Part shown: positions 49,559 to 62,238 of the stretch, piece by piece
Layout: every line of letters begins with the position of its first letter
Position numbering within the stretch: position 1 is the stretch's first letter
Assembly: GCA_003194525.1 (NCBI GenBank)
Contig: NBIV01000021.1
Location: 62,001-126,000 of the forward strand
Source of the DNA: Gracilariopsis chorda
Lineage: Eukaryota; Rhodophyta; Florideophyceae; Gracilariales; Gracilariaceae
DNA length: 64,000 nt
Direction of reading: 5' to 3'
The notes under the pieces: generated by a model
Database searches by the model: none
Seen by the model: only the letters and a program-made list of their open reading frames with translations
Told to the model about the DNA's origin: nothing
Program-made: the position numbers and the translations under genes

Positions 49559-51212
49559 CTAGCCGCTGCACCACGTTTGTACACGTACACAAAAGCGCTC
49601 CGATCGCGGTTTGGCACACTGCCGTCTACGCCCCTCGAGCAGAACGCCTCCCAGACTGACTTCACCCCCCTCACATTCTACACACGTCCTGTTTATCATC
49701 CTCTGCCCACATGCACATCGTCTACAGCTTCTATCACTCGCCGAGAATTTGTCTTTTGCGCCGATATCCTTTCACACATTCGGTCACCGGCTCCACATCA
49801 GGATCCGCGTCTGCGCAGAAGCGACGCGTTCCCTGTCCAGCCGCCTTGAATCTATTCGCAGCACACGGCACACATAGTGCCACTAAGCCCGTCGTGAAGC
49901 CCGGTTCGCACTCGACGCACTTCCCGTTCACAAGAGTCATTGTGCCTTTACACTGGCAGCTTTTGAACTCATGCGAATACGGGAATCCAGTCGCTGCGTC
50001 GCACGGAGAGCACCTCTCGTTCGGCAGAGTGATTTCCAGATATTCACACTAACCAGAGGTCTCATTTAGAAAGCGGTTCCCGGGACAGTTTAGAGGTATG
50101 CGCCGTCCGTTTAGAGCTTGAAGACCGTTTCCACAGTGTACGCCTCTGCTCCTCGCCCCAGAACGAAGTGTGCGGTTGTGGCTGAAACTTGGTACATTTC
50201 GACGAGCACTCTTGGCGACAATTCCCTTTTCATCTTCACAAGGAATACGGTTCTCAACAACAATACCGGAACGAACTGGACGAAATATAAGTTTGTTACA
50301 TAGACAAGCGTTCGTGCGCGGAAGGTATTAAGGTAGTGAAGCCTTTCCGACACTCACTCCACATGTACCGCAAGCAAAGCTCCAACAATTACATTTAACC
50401 ACGCCTCCTGGGCAAGTGAACATTCTTTCACATGCCCCTGCAACAACGTAACAGAACAAAGACATTTCATCCGAGTCACGTCCAACATTTGCAACACACT
50501 ACATTTCTCTTCCACTAACCACCCGCGTTTCTGAGTCATACTCAGACCGGAACACCCTTTGCTTTTGGACGCCACCACTAGTTTTGACTGGCTTTGCTCT
50601 ATAATTTTGTTTCTAACAACAGTTTCGAATTCCCGATGAAACAGTTTGCACAAATCTGCCCTTGGGGCATGCGGAACAACGATGACCGTCGGCGTAAATT
50701 GGCTCCAAGCAAGGGATGCAACTCAGATTTGGCCCATGTGACTCGGAAAGGGGAAGCGAAGCTGGAGGGCATATCTTATGCGATGCTTGACCAAGCTCGT
50801 CTTGAAATTCAGCGAATGAGCAATTGGAACAGGAAGTTCTTGGACGGTTCGGCAACAAGTTGTAATATGGGCGCGAGAATGTTCCTGGCTGACATGGTTT
50901 GCAGAAGAAATGACCCGGAAGGCCTTGAACGGTGCCAGGAGCGCACGGTTGACAAGCGTTTCCGTCGTTAAACCAGCCGGGAGGGCAACTGCGACCAGTA
51001 TCGGTTGGAATAATAGGTACCTGCCTTGCCTCGGCAAGACCGACGAGGAAGAAGAACGTACCTGTGTGGGTAAGAATGGCTGTCGTTGATGCGGATCGAA
51101 GACGGGATGGTGCTGGGCTTCTCTTTTGCGGGCAGAGAGATCGGAAGTGCGAAATCGGCGAAAGAGGCGGGGGAAAGCCATCGGGATGCCAGGTGGGAGA
51201 AAAGCCGCGTAC
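49559..51212 (-). pseudogene. Cys-rich GCC2/ephrin-receptor-like extracellular protein, broken
   Basis: A single minus-strand frame from 51212 to 49734 can be followed across four in-frame stops (50613-50615, 50499-50501, 50328-50330, 50049-50051). It starts with a signal-peptide-like stretch (TGTFFFLVGLAEARQ). Repeats of the TNFR/ephrin-receptor-like type follow: CPPGWFNDGNACQPCAPGTV, CKPCQPGTF, CSACPKGRFVQTV, CSPCDAATGF, CVECEPGFTTGLVALCVPC. After a one-base shift near 49750-49775 it continues with CRRCACGQRMINRTCVECEG to 49559. It was a secreted or cell-surface Cys-rich protein. It is now disabled. Confidence 0.65.
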
Positions 51213-51526
51213 TTAATGAATCTATCTCGAGGGCTGAGCATGATCTGCTGCGAGAAGTCCTCTGTTGCAATGATGCGCTGTGGTTTCCATGTTGAGCAAG
51301 AGTCTAATTTAGCATTCCCTGATCATACATGATGAAGGAGCGCTACGAGTCGGCCACCTTCATTCCTTACATCCTTGTACACTATCTTTTTCGCTCCAGC
51401 AGCTATTGGATACAGGTGGCAAATGTGGTCAATGAGATCATTGGTGCTTGAGGCTGTTGTACGGTACGTACGCAAACGTTGCACGACACCCGTAGAGCCC
51501 GTCCCTGCAACGCTGCGCTATGAAGA
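51213..51526. other. spacer between two Cys-rich relics
   Basis: No coding frame with recognisable content. It lies between the 5' end of one relic and the tail of another on the same strand. Confidence 0.3.
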
Positions 51527-51894
51527 TCATGCAAACCCGTAATCATCGTCGGGATGCATTGATTCAAGTGGATCCTGAGAATCTTTTCTGGTCCAGGCCG
51601 CCGGCACAAAACGGGAGCAGCGTGACAAACCCAAATTGATCTTCTCTTCCGTTCTTTGAGCTGGCCTCTCCGCACCTTCCGCCGCAGACAATGCCCAGCA
51701 TTCCGAAAGTCCATTCGATGTATTCGGCCAAGGAATGTTTCTCCCCCAAAACAAAAAGTACAACTGCGCCAGTGCACCAAACACAAGCACCACAGTTATC
51801 TCTAGTCCTCCAACGATGATAAACGTCCTGTCTAACAAAGTTCTTTCTGAGAACTCGCCTCCCGGAACACACTCATGCTGATATTATCTGCCTT
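51527..51894 (-). pseudogene. membrane-anchor and tail of a second Cys-rich receptor-like relic
   Basis: The minus-strand frame begins directly at the end of the foldback element with HECVPGGEFSERTLLDR, then one transmembrane helix (TFIIVGGLEITVVLVFGALA). A cytoplasmic tail ends DDDYGFA. The CxPG piece before the helix is the style of the Cys-rich relic downstream, so this is probably the 3' end of a tandem paralogue whose 5' part was cut off by the MITE. Confidence 0.4.
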
Positions 51895-52100
51895 TGTATA
51901 CAAAGCAGGGGCGTATTTGTGATTAACTATTTTGCCACATGAAGTAGTCATTTGTCAATACTTTTCCAAAATTGGTAGTGAAAACCCTACAATAATAATC
52001 AAAAAATAGGATGATGACTACTTGTTTTACCGAGGCAGTCAGTCACATTCCCCATTATGGCAAAATAGTTAGTCACAAATACGCCCCTGCTTTGTATACA
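51895..52100. mobile_element. 206-bp foldback MITE
   Basis: The 43-bp terminal inverted repeats at 51895-51937 and 52058-52100 differ at one position. Each contains CAAAGCAGGGGCGTATTTGT. TATA sits at both outer edges and may be the target duplication. Inner inverted repeats (AAGTAGTCAT and its complement) make the element fold almost end to end. It has no coding capacity. Confidence 0.88.
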
Positions 52101-55100
52101 GCATGCGTCGCAATATCCTACGGAAATCGTGGACTGCCAAAGGGAACTGAGTGATAAAATCTACGTTTGCAAAATGATCAGTCCCAGAAATGTAGCCGAT
52201 GACTGCTGCTTGCTCTCACCTTGCAGCAGCCGTGTTGCGCTCACTAGCTACTATCTCGGAACATTGAAATATGACCACCAAACTTCTACGGGAAGCGTCT
52301 TTCAGCCGTCCGGTGACCACGTTATGACGAAAACCACTGGCAGACTTCCGGGTCACGCGAAGCAAAATTAGACTCCAATCCGTAGGAGAGGGATCAAATT
52401 TCTGTCGCTTGTGCGCCAAATCGGCACTGGAATGCCATCATAGCTCACACATGTCATTGCCCGTGGTACATGCAGAGGACGCAAACGCCGAACTTAGTAA
52501 CCAGAGCATTACTAATTGGAAATGATTGCCAATATCTGGTGCGAACTTGTGGTGTTAACTTGTGGTGCGATTGTAATTGCCGTTGCGCATCTCTGGATAA
52601 GTCGTAATGATTCATCCATAGGGATCGTAAGCCATCTAGCAGAATGTGTTTCTACTAGAGCACCTGAACTAGAGCAAGACATGGATCGCTTCTCTCTACC
52701 AAACTCCATCAGGGGCGTCAAAGTTGTCATAGCCCATCTGGAATCACGACGCTAAATCGCTTTGCGCTGGATACCGTTGTGGTGAGGGACCACTGCAAGG
52801 TACTAGCGAGTCCCGCTCAGAGCACATGCAGTTCCGCCCGTCGAGGTGTGCCGACCTTCAGAAAAGGTTATGAAACACGATAAAGTTACGCCGGATGAGG
52901 AAGCCAAATGGAGATGCGATTGGGTCTATTAGGGAAATTTAGCCGTCAAATAGATAATTAGCATTCTACTTGTAGAAAGCGAATACCGTTGCCTTGGAAT
53001 TAGGGGCACGTGCCCGTAACCACACACACACACAAACTCCATCATCCGCTTCGCTGTTTGCTGTATTTCAATAGCACCGAGTGTCGCGTTCATGGGATAA
53101 GAGCTTAGCCTTTGAACAGGTATCGGACAGACCACTTCACCCCTTTGTCATGCGCAGCCCGTCCTAGAAGGACAGCCATCATAGTGCAGCGAAGGTTTAG
53201 CGTGTCAGCAGAAAGATGTCGAGTGTCATCGCGAGCTTTGTAAACGCTATGTGAGTAAACGAATGAACCTTTTTGAAACATGAGTTTTAATGCATCGCAA
53301 GTTGCTGTTGGCAAGATATATACAAGAAAGAATTCTGCCTTGGAAATCGTGTGGCAGACATGGCACTCTGAGGAAAAGGATTAGCGGTCGGTACCAAGAT
53401 TAGCCTTCTACAGAAGAATTCATAGACATCCGTCGGCAGAAAAGAGGTCCTCGAGATGGAAAAGCTATGTCAACAGTGCCAAACCAGTCAATGTTCATGT
53501 TGTGCGATTATCTTCATGTGTCATGGTTACTCTTTGGAAGTGTGTAGCATAATCTAACAGTAAGTTATAGATAGCATCATTTGTTTATCTCTGGTGAGCT
53601 GCAGGTTCAAATAATTCAAAGTTTGTCGCAGGAAGTCTTCCCATTGTGACCGGTGCATATCTTCTCATGTTATGACGACTGCCGCCAACACCGAGCCACC
53701 AAGGTCGTTTTTTTCTTTCTATCCAAGTGCACGTCATTTGCCTCATCACATCCCACAATTACCGCTAGCCGACCATTCCGTTATGTGGTTCTCCTCCTAT
53801 ACTGTCTGGCGCTCCCTCTGGTCATGGGATTATTCTCATGCAGCCATCTGGTTTCATCAAAATCCTCCAGCGTATGGTACAGTTGTATATGTTTAGTCTC
53901 TCGTATCCGCCCGATATTGCTGTCGTTTCCAACCGGGATTTGTTTCCAGCTACGAGTCAACAATCATTCCCCACCTCAGAACCACTTTCGAATTAAAGAC
54001 GCAGTAATTGCGCAAGAACAAAAGACAGCGCATTTCCCGCGTAACTGACTTGGGATTCTGTTGGATCGTACACGTAACTCATTGACAAGCAGAATGAAAC
54101 GTGGAGCAGCAGAAAATCTTAACGGTAAGAAAAGGGTGACACACGAAAGAAAAGATAAATATCTCTCAGTTTCTCCTTCGTCTTTGTGAGTGCCTTCTCT
54201 TAGCTTCTTGGGCACATTTCAAGCACAAAACTTTTCTCCTTTCCAACAGTTTACAGTTTAAACTCGCACGACTTGAGTTACAAACACTTAATGACACGAA
54301 CCCCTGAGAAACATAAGATATTACTACTGCTACATGGACCTCAATATGTTTTGTTTGTTGACAATGTGCGCCTGTCGAAAAGGGAGAATCAGTCCTGGTA
54401 ATCTTTGAAGTTCAGATTCCAGCAATCTCTATACAAGAACATAATTCTTCCTGAGTCAGAGCAATGTTCAAGTCTCGAATCTCTAAAGCAATATGCCGTT
54501 AATCTATAAGGTTTCGTCAGCAATAAGTCTGGAAAGTCTCCCGGAACCAATCCAAAAATAGATGACCTCCGATTGTGAATGGAATACTCTCGTGATCCAG
54601 AAATGAGAATATGCTATGAGGCATTTGTGAACAAAACCGTGAAGCCGGGACCAGTTGTGATTTCGAATAACGAATGCTGTTATTTTTGTCTACGCAGGGA
54701 TGTTCTGAACTCAAATTTTTTCTCATCTGAAGAACAACAGAAGAAACATCAAAACCCAAAGCAGAGCAACAGGAGAGCAGCCAAGAAAAATCGCCCCCTT
54801 CTGAAACAGGAGTTTCTTCCTCAGAAAAAAAAATGATCTTGACTTGAGCCAACCATGGTTCATTCTCGTCAATCGATCGATTGACGCGTGGTTCTGTATG
54901 AGAAATAATAAGTAATAACACAGTTGATGCCTTTCACGAACTCACTGTCCAGCAAAAGACAAACACAGGGCGACTAACAGGTGTCTCAGATATCTGCTGT
55001 GGCCTATTTTTACATGGGATCAATCCAATTTATCTACGGAGTAGGAGCGTATACTATGTCTCTGAACTAGCCAGAGAACTCAGTACATCGTTTCGATACC

Positions 55101-56083
55101 GTTGCTTCTTCCGTGTGCTCCCATCAGACACGCGGGCTTTTAAACTGTAAGCGAAGTTGTTTCTCTCAGAAACGAAGGGTAGTCGTTCCCAATCAGCTCG
55201 TGGCGATCACATTGCTTGCATGGCATAATTTGTTTAATATTACTTCTCAGCTGATCGTTCATCCTTTATTCATTTCAAAAATAATCAAATATGCGTGAAT
55301 TTACATGTTGAATTTACAAATTACTCGATATCTCAAATCCTTGTTGATAGAGCGCCTAACAGTGGTCGGTTTTGTCGTATGTAGTTATTGCCAGGGAATG
55401 CCCATTGCATATAATGACAAAAAAAACCAGAGTGTTCAAATGCCATGCACATTCCACAGCATTCTCCTGGAGAGGAGGATTTTTTCTCACCTCTCAACCA
55501 AAGAGCTTACCCTATCCTGAGAACTTCTCAGCATCTCATGTAAAGTTAAGCATTTCCATCGAAAAGTAGAAGCCTGATGGTTAATGAAGACTTTTCGTGA
55601 GATAGCGGAACAAAAGCAGAGAAGGGACCATTTGAGTTTGAATCTATGCTATTGTGACTTCACTCTAAGATACCAGTCCTGGTTACCCCTCCGCATGCTC
55701 AACAGCCAACATTTTACCCAGCTAGCGGTCTCCTGTGAATCGCTAAAGGGAGAAACTGTGTACCAAACAGAATCTGGCGTGCGAAAGAACCTCTTAACGT
55801 CATCTGTTTGTTATACCGTTATCAATTTCAATGGATGCCTTCAAAGCCTATCAGAACAACAGTAGATCTGTCTCTGAATTGAAAGAACCCCTTCGTCCCG
55901 TGGTTCAGATCAAAATGGGTGTTCTGAGATTTCGCCGATTGATATAAAAGAGCAGTAGACCCCTTCAGTCTAATCCGTCGATCTCAAAATATCCACAACT
56001 GAAATCTCCCTTCCCTCCAAACCAATTCGACTCCCTGCAAAACTTGGATATTTGTTGGTATCGAAGCCCCACGCTACTCGAAT
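52101..56083. other. gene-poor sequence with possible transposon fragments
   Basis: Four kilobases without a supported gene. A plus-strand frame at 52516-52755 (IVIAVAHLWISRND) faintly resembles the region before the RNase H of plant-type LINEs, but is too short to call. A CA run lies at 53021-53034. The right end holds the promoter of the next gene. Confidence 0.35.
55943..55950 (+). promoter_or_regulatory. TATA box
   Basis: TATAAAAG, 134 bases before the start codon of the secreted protein gene. It leaves room for a start site about 30 bases downstream and a 5' UTR of about 105 bases. Confidence 0.6.
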
Positions 56084-57022
56084 ATGATGCACAACTGCTA
56101 CAAACCCGTGCTTATCATTCTACTCGTCCTTTTGTTGGCGCATTCTGTTTATGCATGGGCACCTGGTGAATGCCATAAAACTGGACGGAGTGCTTCTCGC
56201 TGCTGTGAACACGAAGCGTACTGGTGCCACGGTGGAAATGGCCGAGCGCTTAACCACTGCCACTACTGCCAAGAGGAATGCATTAAGGTATCTTCTGACT
56301 CAGTATGCGTCTGGGGCGGCACTTGGCCAGCAAGACGTAAGAAGTGTTACCCTGGTGTGGAATGGTTTAAGGTTTGTGTAGCAATTCCGACTGACGCATC
56401 ACTCGGCGGTGGAGCTTATGAACATGTGGACCGGGCAATCGTCAGTTCGTCTACCTCGTCTCAGTCAGGAAGTGTTGAAGAGCTTCCCGTGAAGCTTGCC
56501 CTTTTGACGCATGCAGCCAAAACAATTGCGGAGCGAGCGAAGGGCGTCGATAACCTACCTGCTTTTGTTAAGGAACGCAGGAATCCGGTTTCAAATCAGA
56601 TCGCGTTCATTATCTCTTTGATGGGCGAGGTGCTCAGTACTCTCCGTAGTGCTCTGATATCTAACACAATTGAGTCTGCAAGAACAAATATGAACAGGGC
56701 GGTTTCAAGCTTGGAACAACTAATTACCCAGGCCAGAGAGTTGATTAACCTCATACCAACCTCGGACAGGGGCCTTGTTAGAACTGTTATCGATAGGTGG
56801 ATCAGTGCACTTCGAGTTATCAGAGTCACTCTTCGAGACTTTATTGAGGAAGGCGCTACCCTTGCTGATCTCAAAGAATCAACCCAAGCTATTCTAGATG
56901 AGCTGAAAAGGGGTTTCTGGACCAAAGCAGAAGTTGCCCTCAATGCATATGCCGCATTCGGCCGATTCACGGCAGACTGGGCGCCGTGGGTTAACGCTAT
57001 CGGTAGATACTTTCGAGGGTGA
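56084..57022 (+). CDS. secreted protein with Cys-rich N-domain and helical C-domain, unknown
   Basis: 312 residues; ATG at 56084, with a second ATG at 56087. The signal peptide is PVLIILLVLLLAHSVYA, cleaved near 25. Residues about 29-100 hold a dense Cys/His/Trp domain (CHKTGRSASRCCEHEAYWC; CHYCQEECIKV). A Ser-rich hinge (VSSSTSSQSGS) leads to a helical domain (about 135-310) with TRSALISNT-like and ARELINLIPTSDRGLVRTVI segments. No family is recognised. It is isolated in transposon-rich, AT-richer DNA and has its own TATA box, so it may be an inducible or lineage-specific gene. That is inference. Confidence 0.65.
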   Translation: MMHNCYKPVLIILLVLLLAHSVYAWAPGECHKTGRSASRCCEHEAYWCHGGNGRALNHCHYCQEECIKVSSDSVCVWGGTWPARRKKCYPGVEWFKVCVAIPTDASLGGGAYEHVDRAIVSSSTSSQSGSVEELPVKLALLTHAAKTIAERAKGVDNLPAFVKERRNPVSNQIAFIISLMGEVLSTLRSALISNTIESARTNMNRAVSSLEQLITQARELINLIPTSDRGLVRTVIDRWISALRVIRVTLRDFIEEGATLADLKESTQAILDELKRGFWTKAEVALNAYAAFGRFTADWAPWVNAIGRYFRG

Positions 57023-59650
57023 GATCTAACAGCAGTATTATGCACGAAAAGAAAGCTTTCTCTTCATCTCTGTGCGAGGCAACCCGGTAGCGCGTATGCG
57101 GGAACTTAAATCCTTCACCTTTGCGGCTCAAGCAGAGCCTAAGCAAACACGACATTATACTTGATAAATATAAATCATGCATTCAGTTCTTGAGCGGGTA
57201 CGCTCCCGCGCTGCCCTGTTTGTGGGTTTTTAAAAAAGTCGAACAATTGCGTCGCTTGTCTTTGTTGAGGGATTTCAAGTGAAGAAGAATACGGGTACTA
57301 GCAAACGCAGTACTTGTGAAGGACGTATTTTGAGCTCTACCAAGAGATTGCGTGTTCCTTTGCTTCCTTTCCTAAAATCCATTGTTATACAGTTCAATTC
57401 GCTTTATTTGCCTCGCTTGCCAATGTTTCTCGTTATGCGCAGCATGGGAAAATGAGATGAACCCAAAGGCGAGGTGGTCAAACGAAATATGTGTTCTGAT
57501 GCGCTGGAATTGAAGAAAAGGTGCAGAAGAAAGAAACCTGTGAAACAGCGATTTACCCAGTTTTGCTTTCATTCTTTGTAGAGAGTGGTGTCGCTCATAA
57601 TTTATCAGCAATTTAATATTCTCCTTCACCACATTATTTCTGGAATGCATTCTGTGATGATCGCTGTTACGCCCTACGCCTTGCTGCCGAATTCTATATG
57701 TCCGCTATGAACAGTCGTGAGACTCTAAACAAACAGAGGAGCAATTTGAACTCATTTTCATAGCCGGCACCGTGACGAGAGATGCCATAACAACTACGGC
57801 AGAAGACAACATGCAGTATGTCAGCAACGGAATGTCATCAATAGAGCCGAAAGGATGACAGAAGAGAATGCAGCAGATACGGCGTTCTGAAGAGCAAAAT
57901 CGAATAGACGGATAGAAGAGAATTAAACGGCGAGCCATTGCACCAACGGTAATAGAAGAAGGCAAGGAGAGAGAAGGGTTAACTCCGATGCCCAGGATGT
58001 TTTTTTGTCTTGAACAATTTGTTTGCTTCGTCAATTTGTACCGCTCCCAGTATACCATGGACGGTACTTCAAGTCGTCTAACAACAGTATCCTTATGTCG
58101 CTACAGACAATTGCCTGGCTTCTGGTAATTGACCTCCCTGCTTTCAAGGTCAATGTTCAATTGGATACATCCGGATAAGTTGAACCCATTGAAAACTGGG
58201 TGACTCAGTGCTTTGAAGGAGGGAGATCCCGTCACAGAGAAAGCATCACCATGAACATTGCTGCACATGATGTCCTTTCAACAGTGGATGTGAGTTAATG
58301 GCAACTGGGTCGATGGCCTCTTTACTAGGTATCTTCTGCCCAAACAAGAGCGCTTAAATAAGCATTCAATCTACAGTTTCGCGCCCTTTGGATATCTTAC
58401 TGACACAATCCGAATTACTTGACCGATTTGAGTTCCATTCCGACGACCATTTGCAACACTAGAATATTTCTGTTGCAGTCCTCGTCTCATCTTCGGCCTA
58501 CATCCAGCACCCCTTCCATCGTCATCATTGCCTTCCTCGCATCAGCCAGCCATTTGTTGAGCTCTTGGTGCAGTCAGACTCAACGAGGGGAACAACGCAA
58601 CACGACACTGGGCACTAAGGCTATGCCTCCCTGCGAGTGCAGGCCTTGCCTTTACTGATGCCGACTATATAGTCTTCGTTGGTCGCCTTCGCGATCTTTC
58701 CGACACTTAGACTTACGTTCGAATTATTGTCAGCTCGTACAAGCCTGGCGACCTGTGGGACAAACGAAGCTACACAGCTTTGCGTCCCGTAACACATTAT
58801 TTTAGCGTACAGATCGCTACACCACCTGCTCCTGATATGAGTCGCTCGACGTGTCAAGCGAAAGGTAAAAAGACGGAATTATGGGTCTACTCAGAGACTT
58901 TTCGTTCGTGGCAGAGATGCAATCCTACGAAGACCAAATAAGCCGTTGGTATTAGGTGCTTATCGTCCCGGAAAAGAAGAGTTAGGAAAAGAAGAAGCAA
59001 CACGGTGTTTCCCTACGAACTTCTGTGGTGAAGGAAACAAGACATTGCAGAGAGGCATCGCTAAGAAAATGGTAGCCACAAAAGAAATGGTCTTGGTGGT
59101 GTATTTCATAGAATCCCCTGTCCCCATCGCACTTGGCCGCACTAACGGAGTGCATTGCACTGCGCTTCAAAAACGATTGAAAATGGAGCGAAAACTCTTT
59201 ATTGAAAACTAAAGAGACCCGAGATGTGGTAAACGCTCCATTCGTTCAGGCGAAATTGGTCGAAATTGTTAAGCGGTCGTAGCTCATCTTGGAGCTGCAG
59301 TATCAAGTCGCTTTTGGTGGAGTAGTACTGCGCTGAGGGATCACACGTGAACCGCCAGTGGTCCCACTTTGAGCGCAATGCATTAATGCGCCCGCCGTGA
59401 TGTGCAGACATTCCAGCTGATGCAAGTCAATCCGCAACTGGGTCTCCCCCGAGGGCTTCGCTTTCGGGCAGAGACTAGCTCCTCTGAGAGTTCATGCGTC
59501 GAATTCGGAATTAGGTTGTGTACGCATAACCAACAACAACAAAGGCAACGCAGGCACTTTACTCATATTTGTCGTTATACAAGTTGGTCGGCTTGTTGTG
59601 GTCCTTGCGGGGAGCCAGTCGTACGTGCATTTTGCTTCCATCACTACTAG
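57023..59650. other. gene-poor sequence up to the piggyBac-like element
   Basis: Only short frames on both strands, none with a domain. The right boundary is the CTAG target site at 59647-59650. Confidence 0.4.
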
Positions 59651-60007
59651 TGTCTATCTGACCAGCAACCTCATATGAGGTCAATTTTAATTACTCTAGA
59701 ACTTTATCAAACCCTTAAAACTTTTCCAAGAACTTTTTTGCTTTGATCTTCTCATCATGTATTCTACGCCGGCAGCGCTGAACTATGTCCACAACACATC
59801 ACCAACAGTCGTATATGTCGAATCAAGCACTATCGTCAACAACATTTGTACACAATGGCCCCGTCCACAGATCTGCGCAGAACTGTTGAAACAGCTGTCA
59901 ACAGCCGTGCTCGTCTGGGTACAAATGACGCTGAATGCAAACGTTATAATGGATCTCAATGGAAATTAACCACGGTACATGGTTCCGTCTTCCATATTGA
60001 CATTTGA

Positions 60008-61955
60008 ATGGTCAAAAATCGAAATCTCACTTTTCTGAATTTGAATCTTAGTCTACCAGACCGAGGAAAAGAAGTCGCCCTACCTATATCCAGTTTCAAA
60101 CTAGGTACCAGTGTTGAAGAAGCCTTGAATGCTGCAAAAGAACCTATTACCGAGGTTGAACTCGTTGATACGCAAAATATCGAGGAAGTTGCTTTTTTCA
60201 AACCATCTCAGATGCAATTTCTGTAGCGGCAAACAAGTTTATTAAACGAAAACGCATATGTCCAATCAACTGTAATTAATGGTGGTGTGTGAAAAGCCTG
60301 TACGACGTTTAGTCCTCTGAATAGTTGTATACAAATGCATCAGTAGAAAGTGGTCGGCACAGCCGGAGATTGTATCTCACCCCGTCACGTTCCTCCAAAC
60401 ATGAGTGCATTAGATTTATTCCTTTGGATGTTCCCTATGCAACATTTGCAGTTTATAATGAACAGAAAGAATACTTGGTTGAAAGCAAAGACGTTCGGTG
60501 GACTGCAGGGGTAGAAATGCTCAAATTATTAGGAATTTTTATCCTCATGACTCGCATTGAGTTCTCTAAAAGACGGGATCTTTGGAGCCTCGAGCCTTTT
60601 TCTAAGTTTATTCCTCAGCCAAATATTGGTCTTGCGATGTCACTGGACAGATTTGAAATGCTTAGACTTTCAATATGTTTTAGCAGAAATTTGTCACTGA
60701 GAAGCAGGGAATCGCGCGTTGGTCCTTCGTTACAGATTTTTTGAAGGCAATCAATGACCATCGTTGGTCTTTTGTCACGCCATCACATGCCTTATGTGTT
60801 GACGAAGGAATTTCGCGATGGTGCGGATTAGGCGGTATTTGGATTGATGTCGGGCTTCCACACTATACAGCATAATATAGAAAGCCGGAAAATAGTCTTG
60901 AAATGAAGGCCATATGTTGTGTACAAAGTGGCATAATGCTGAATATTGAGCTCAATATGGGTGCAAATATTACGGAACAAGTTTTTGATTCTGATAACGC
61001 CCATGGAACGGCAGTCTTACTTCGCTCAGTGCAACCATGGTTTGGGTCAGGAAGGTCGGTATGTGCAGATTCACTTTTTGCGTCTGTTAGTACCGCAAAA
61101 GCATTACTGGAGAAAGGTTTAAGGTTTACTGGAGTTTTCAAAAATGCTACACATGAATATTCTTTTACATATCTCTCCGAAAATACTCTATCGGTCAGGG
61201 CAGATTTTGTATCTATGCTATCAAAACGAAGCATTATCAATAATGATATAATGGCTATAATGTGGATGGACAGAGAAAGAAGGTATTTCGTATCAAACTC
61301 TGGCACGGTTAATCCTGGTTCTCCTATTAGTCGAGAAAGGTGGAGACGGCAGGGAAATATTTCTAAGAAAGTGGAATTGGAGTTGGCAATTCCCGAAGTG
61401 TAGGAAGAGTATTAAAAGAACTGTTCAATGGTCGATCGCCCTAACAGATGCACACAAGATAATCTGCATCTGGAGAAGAAAATTGAAGTGAAAGAGTGGT
61501 CATTTCGAGTGAATTTCTCCCTTTTATCGATTTGTATTGTGGACGCGTGGAAGTTATACAAAGCCGCAAATGGAACCAGAAACGTGAAGAGTCCGCATCA
61601 CTTCTATTGCCAAATGGCTGATGAAATAATTGAGAACACATGGGATATCACAGGTCTAATGAGTAGAGATGAGCAAGAATGTGAAAATATTCATGAGAAG
61701 CCAATGTTTGAAGGCACTGGCTTGCATTTAAGTCAAACGAATAGACGGAGAAAAAACAAGGATGGCAAGATTACAAAAGCTTTATATCAAGGACGATGCA
61801 ATTTCTGCAAAGGTAATACAAATTCCAAGTTTCTCAGTTCTGGGTGCTATATCAGAAAGGAAAAAGAAGTGTTCTCATGGCACACTGGTACTAATAGAAA
61901 TTGTTTTATGAAACAAATTGAAGAGCGGCACGGTATAATGAAGTTCAGAAGCTGA
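60008..61955 (+). pseudogene. piggyBac-type (DDE_Tnp_1_7) transposase, broken
   Basis: The conserved blocks appear in order. The first (about 60325-60744) reads LGIFILMTRIEFSKRRDLWS and MSLDRFEMLRLSICFS, typical of the family's N-terminal core. After a frame change near 60720 come LCVDEGISRWCG with a catalytic-type Asp, then SVCADSLFASVSTAKALLEK with the second Asp region. A TAA at about 60873, then TAG and TAA between 61401 and 61415, interrupt the frame. The frame resumes with MVDRPNRCTQDNLHLEKKIE and WKLYKAANGTR. A Cys-rich knuckle (CNFCKGNT; NRNCFMKQIEERHG) ends it at 61955. Possible N-terminal coding at 60008-60226 is acidic and uncertain. Confidence 0.8.
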
Positions 61956-62238
61956 TGCGGATGTCAACAACCTTGTCAACCTTCGTTTTTTGTATTAAAA
62001 ATCTATGTTTGAGTGCAAAAGTTTACAATAAGTTCATTCTTCCTTTAGCCCCTTACAAATGCAATCTGCGTTACTTAGACTTGCTAGATTATTTAAAATC
62101 TATGACAAAACTGCCTCTCAAACAGATGTGACCGAATTCTTTCTGCTGTTCAAGTAGGTGTTGAAAACGTTCTCAGAGTTTAAATATATTTAGAACTAGT
62201 CGAGCTCCTTAAGGAGTTTTGGAGTTATTGTAAACTCA

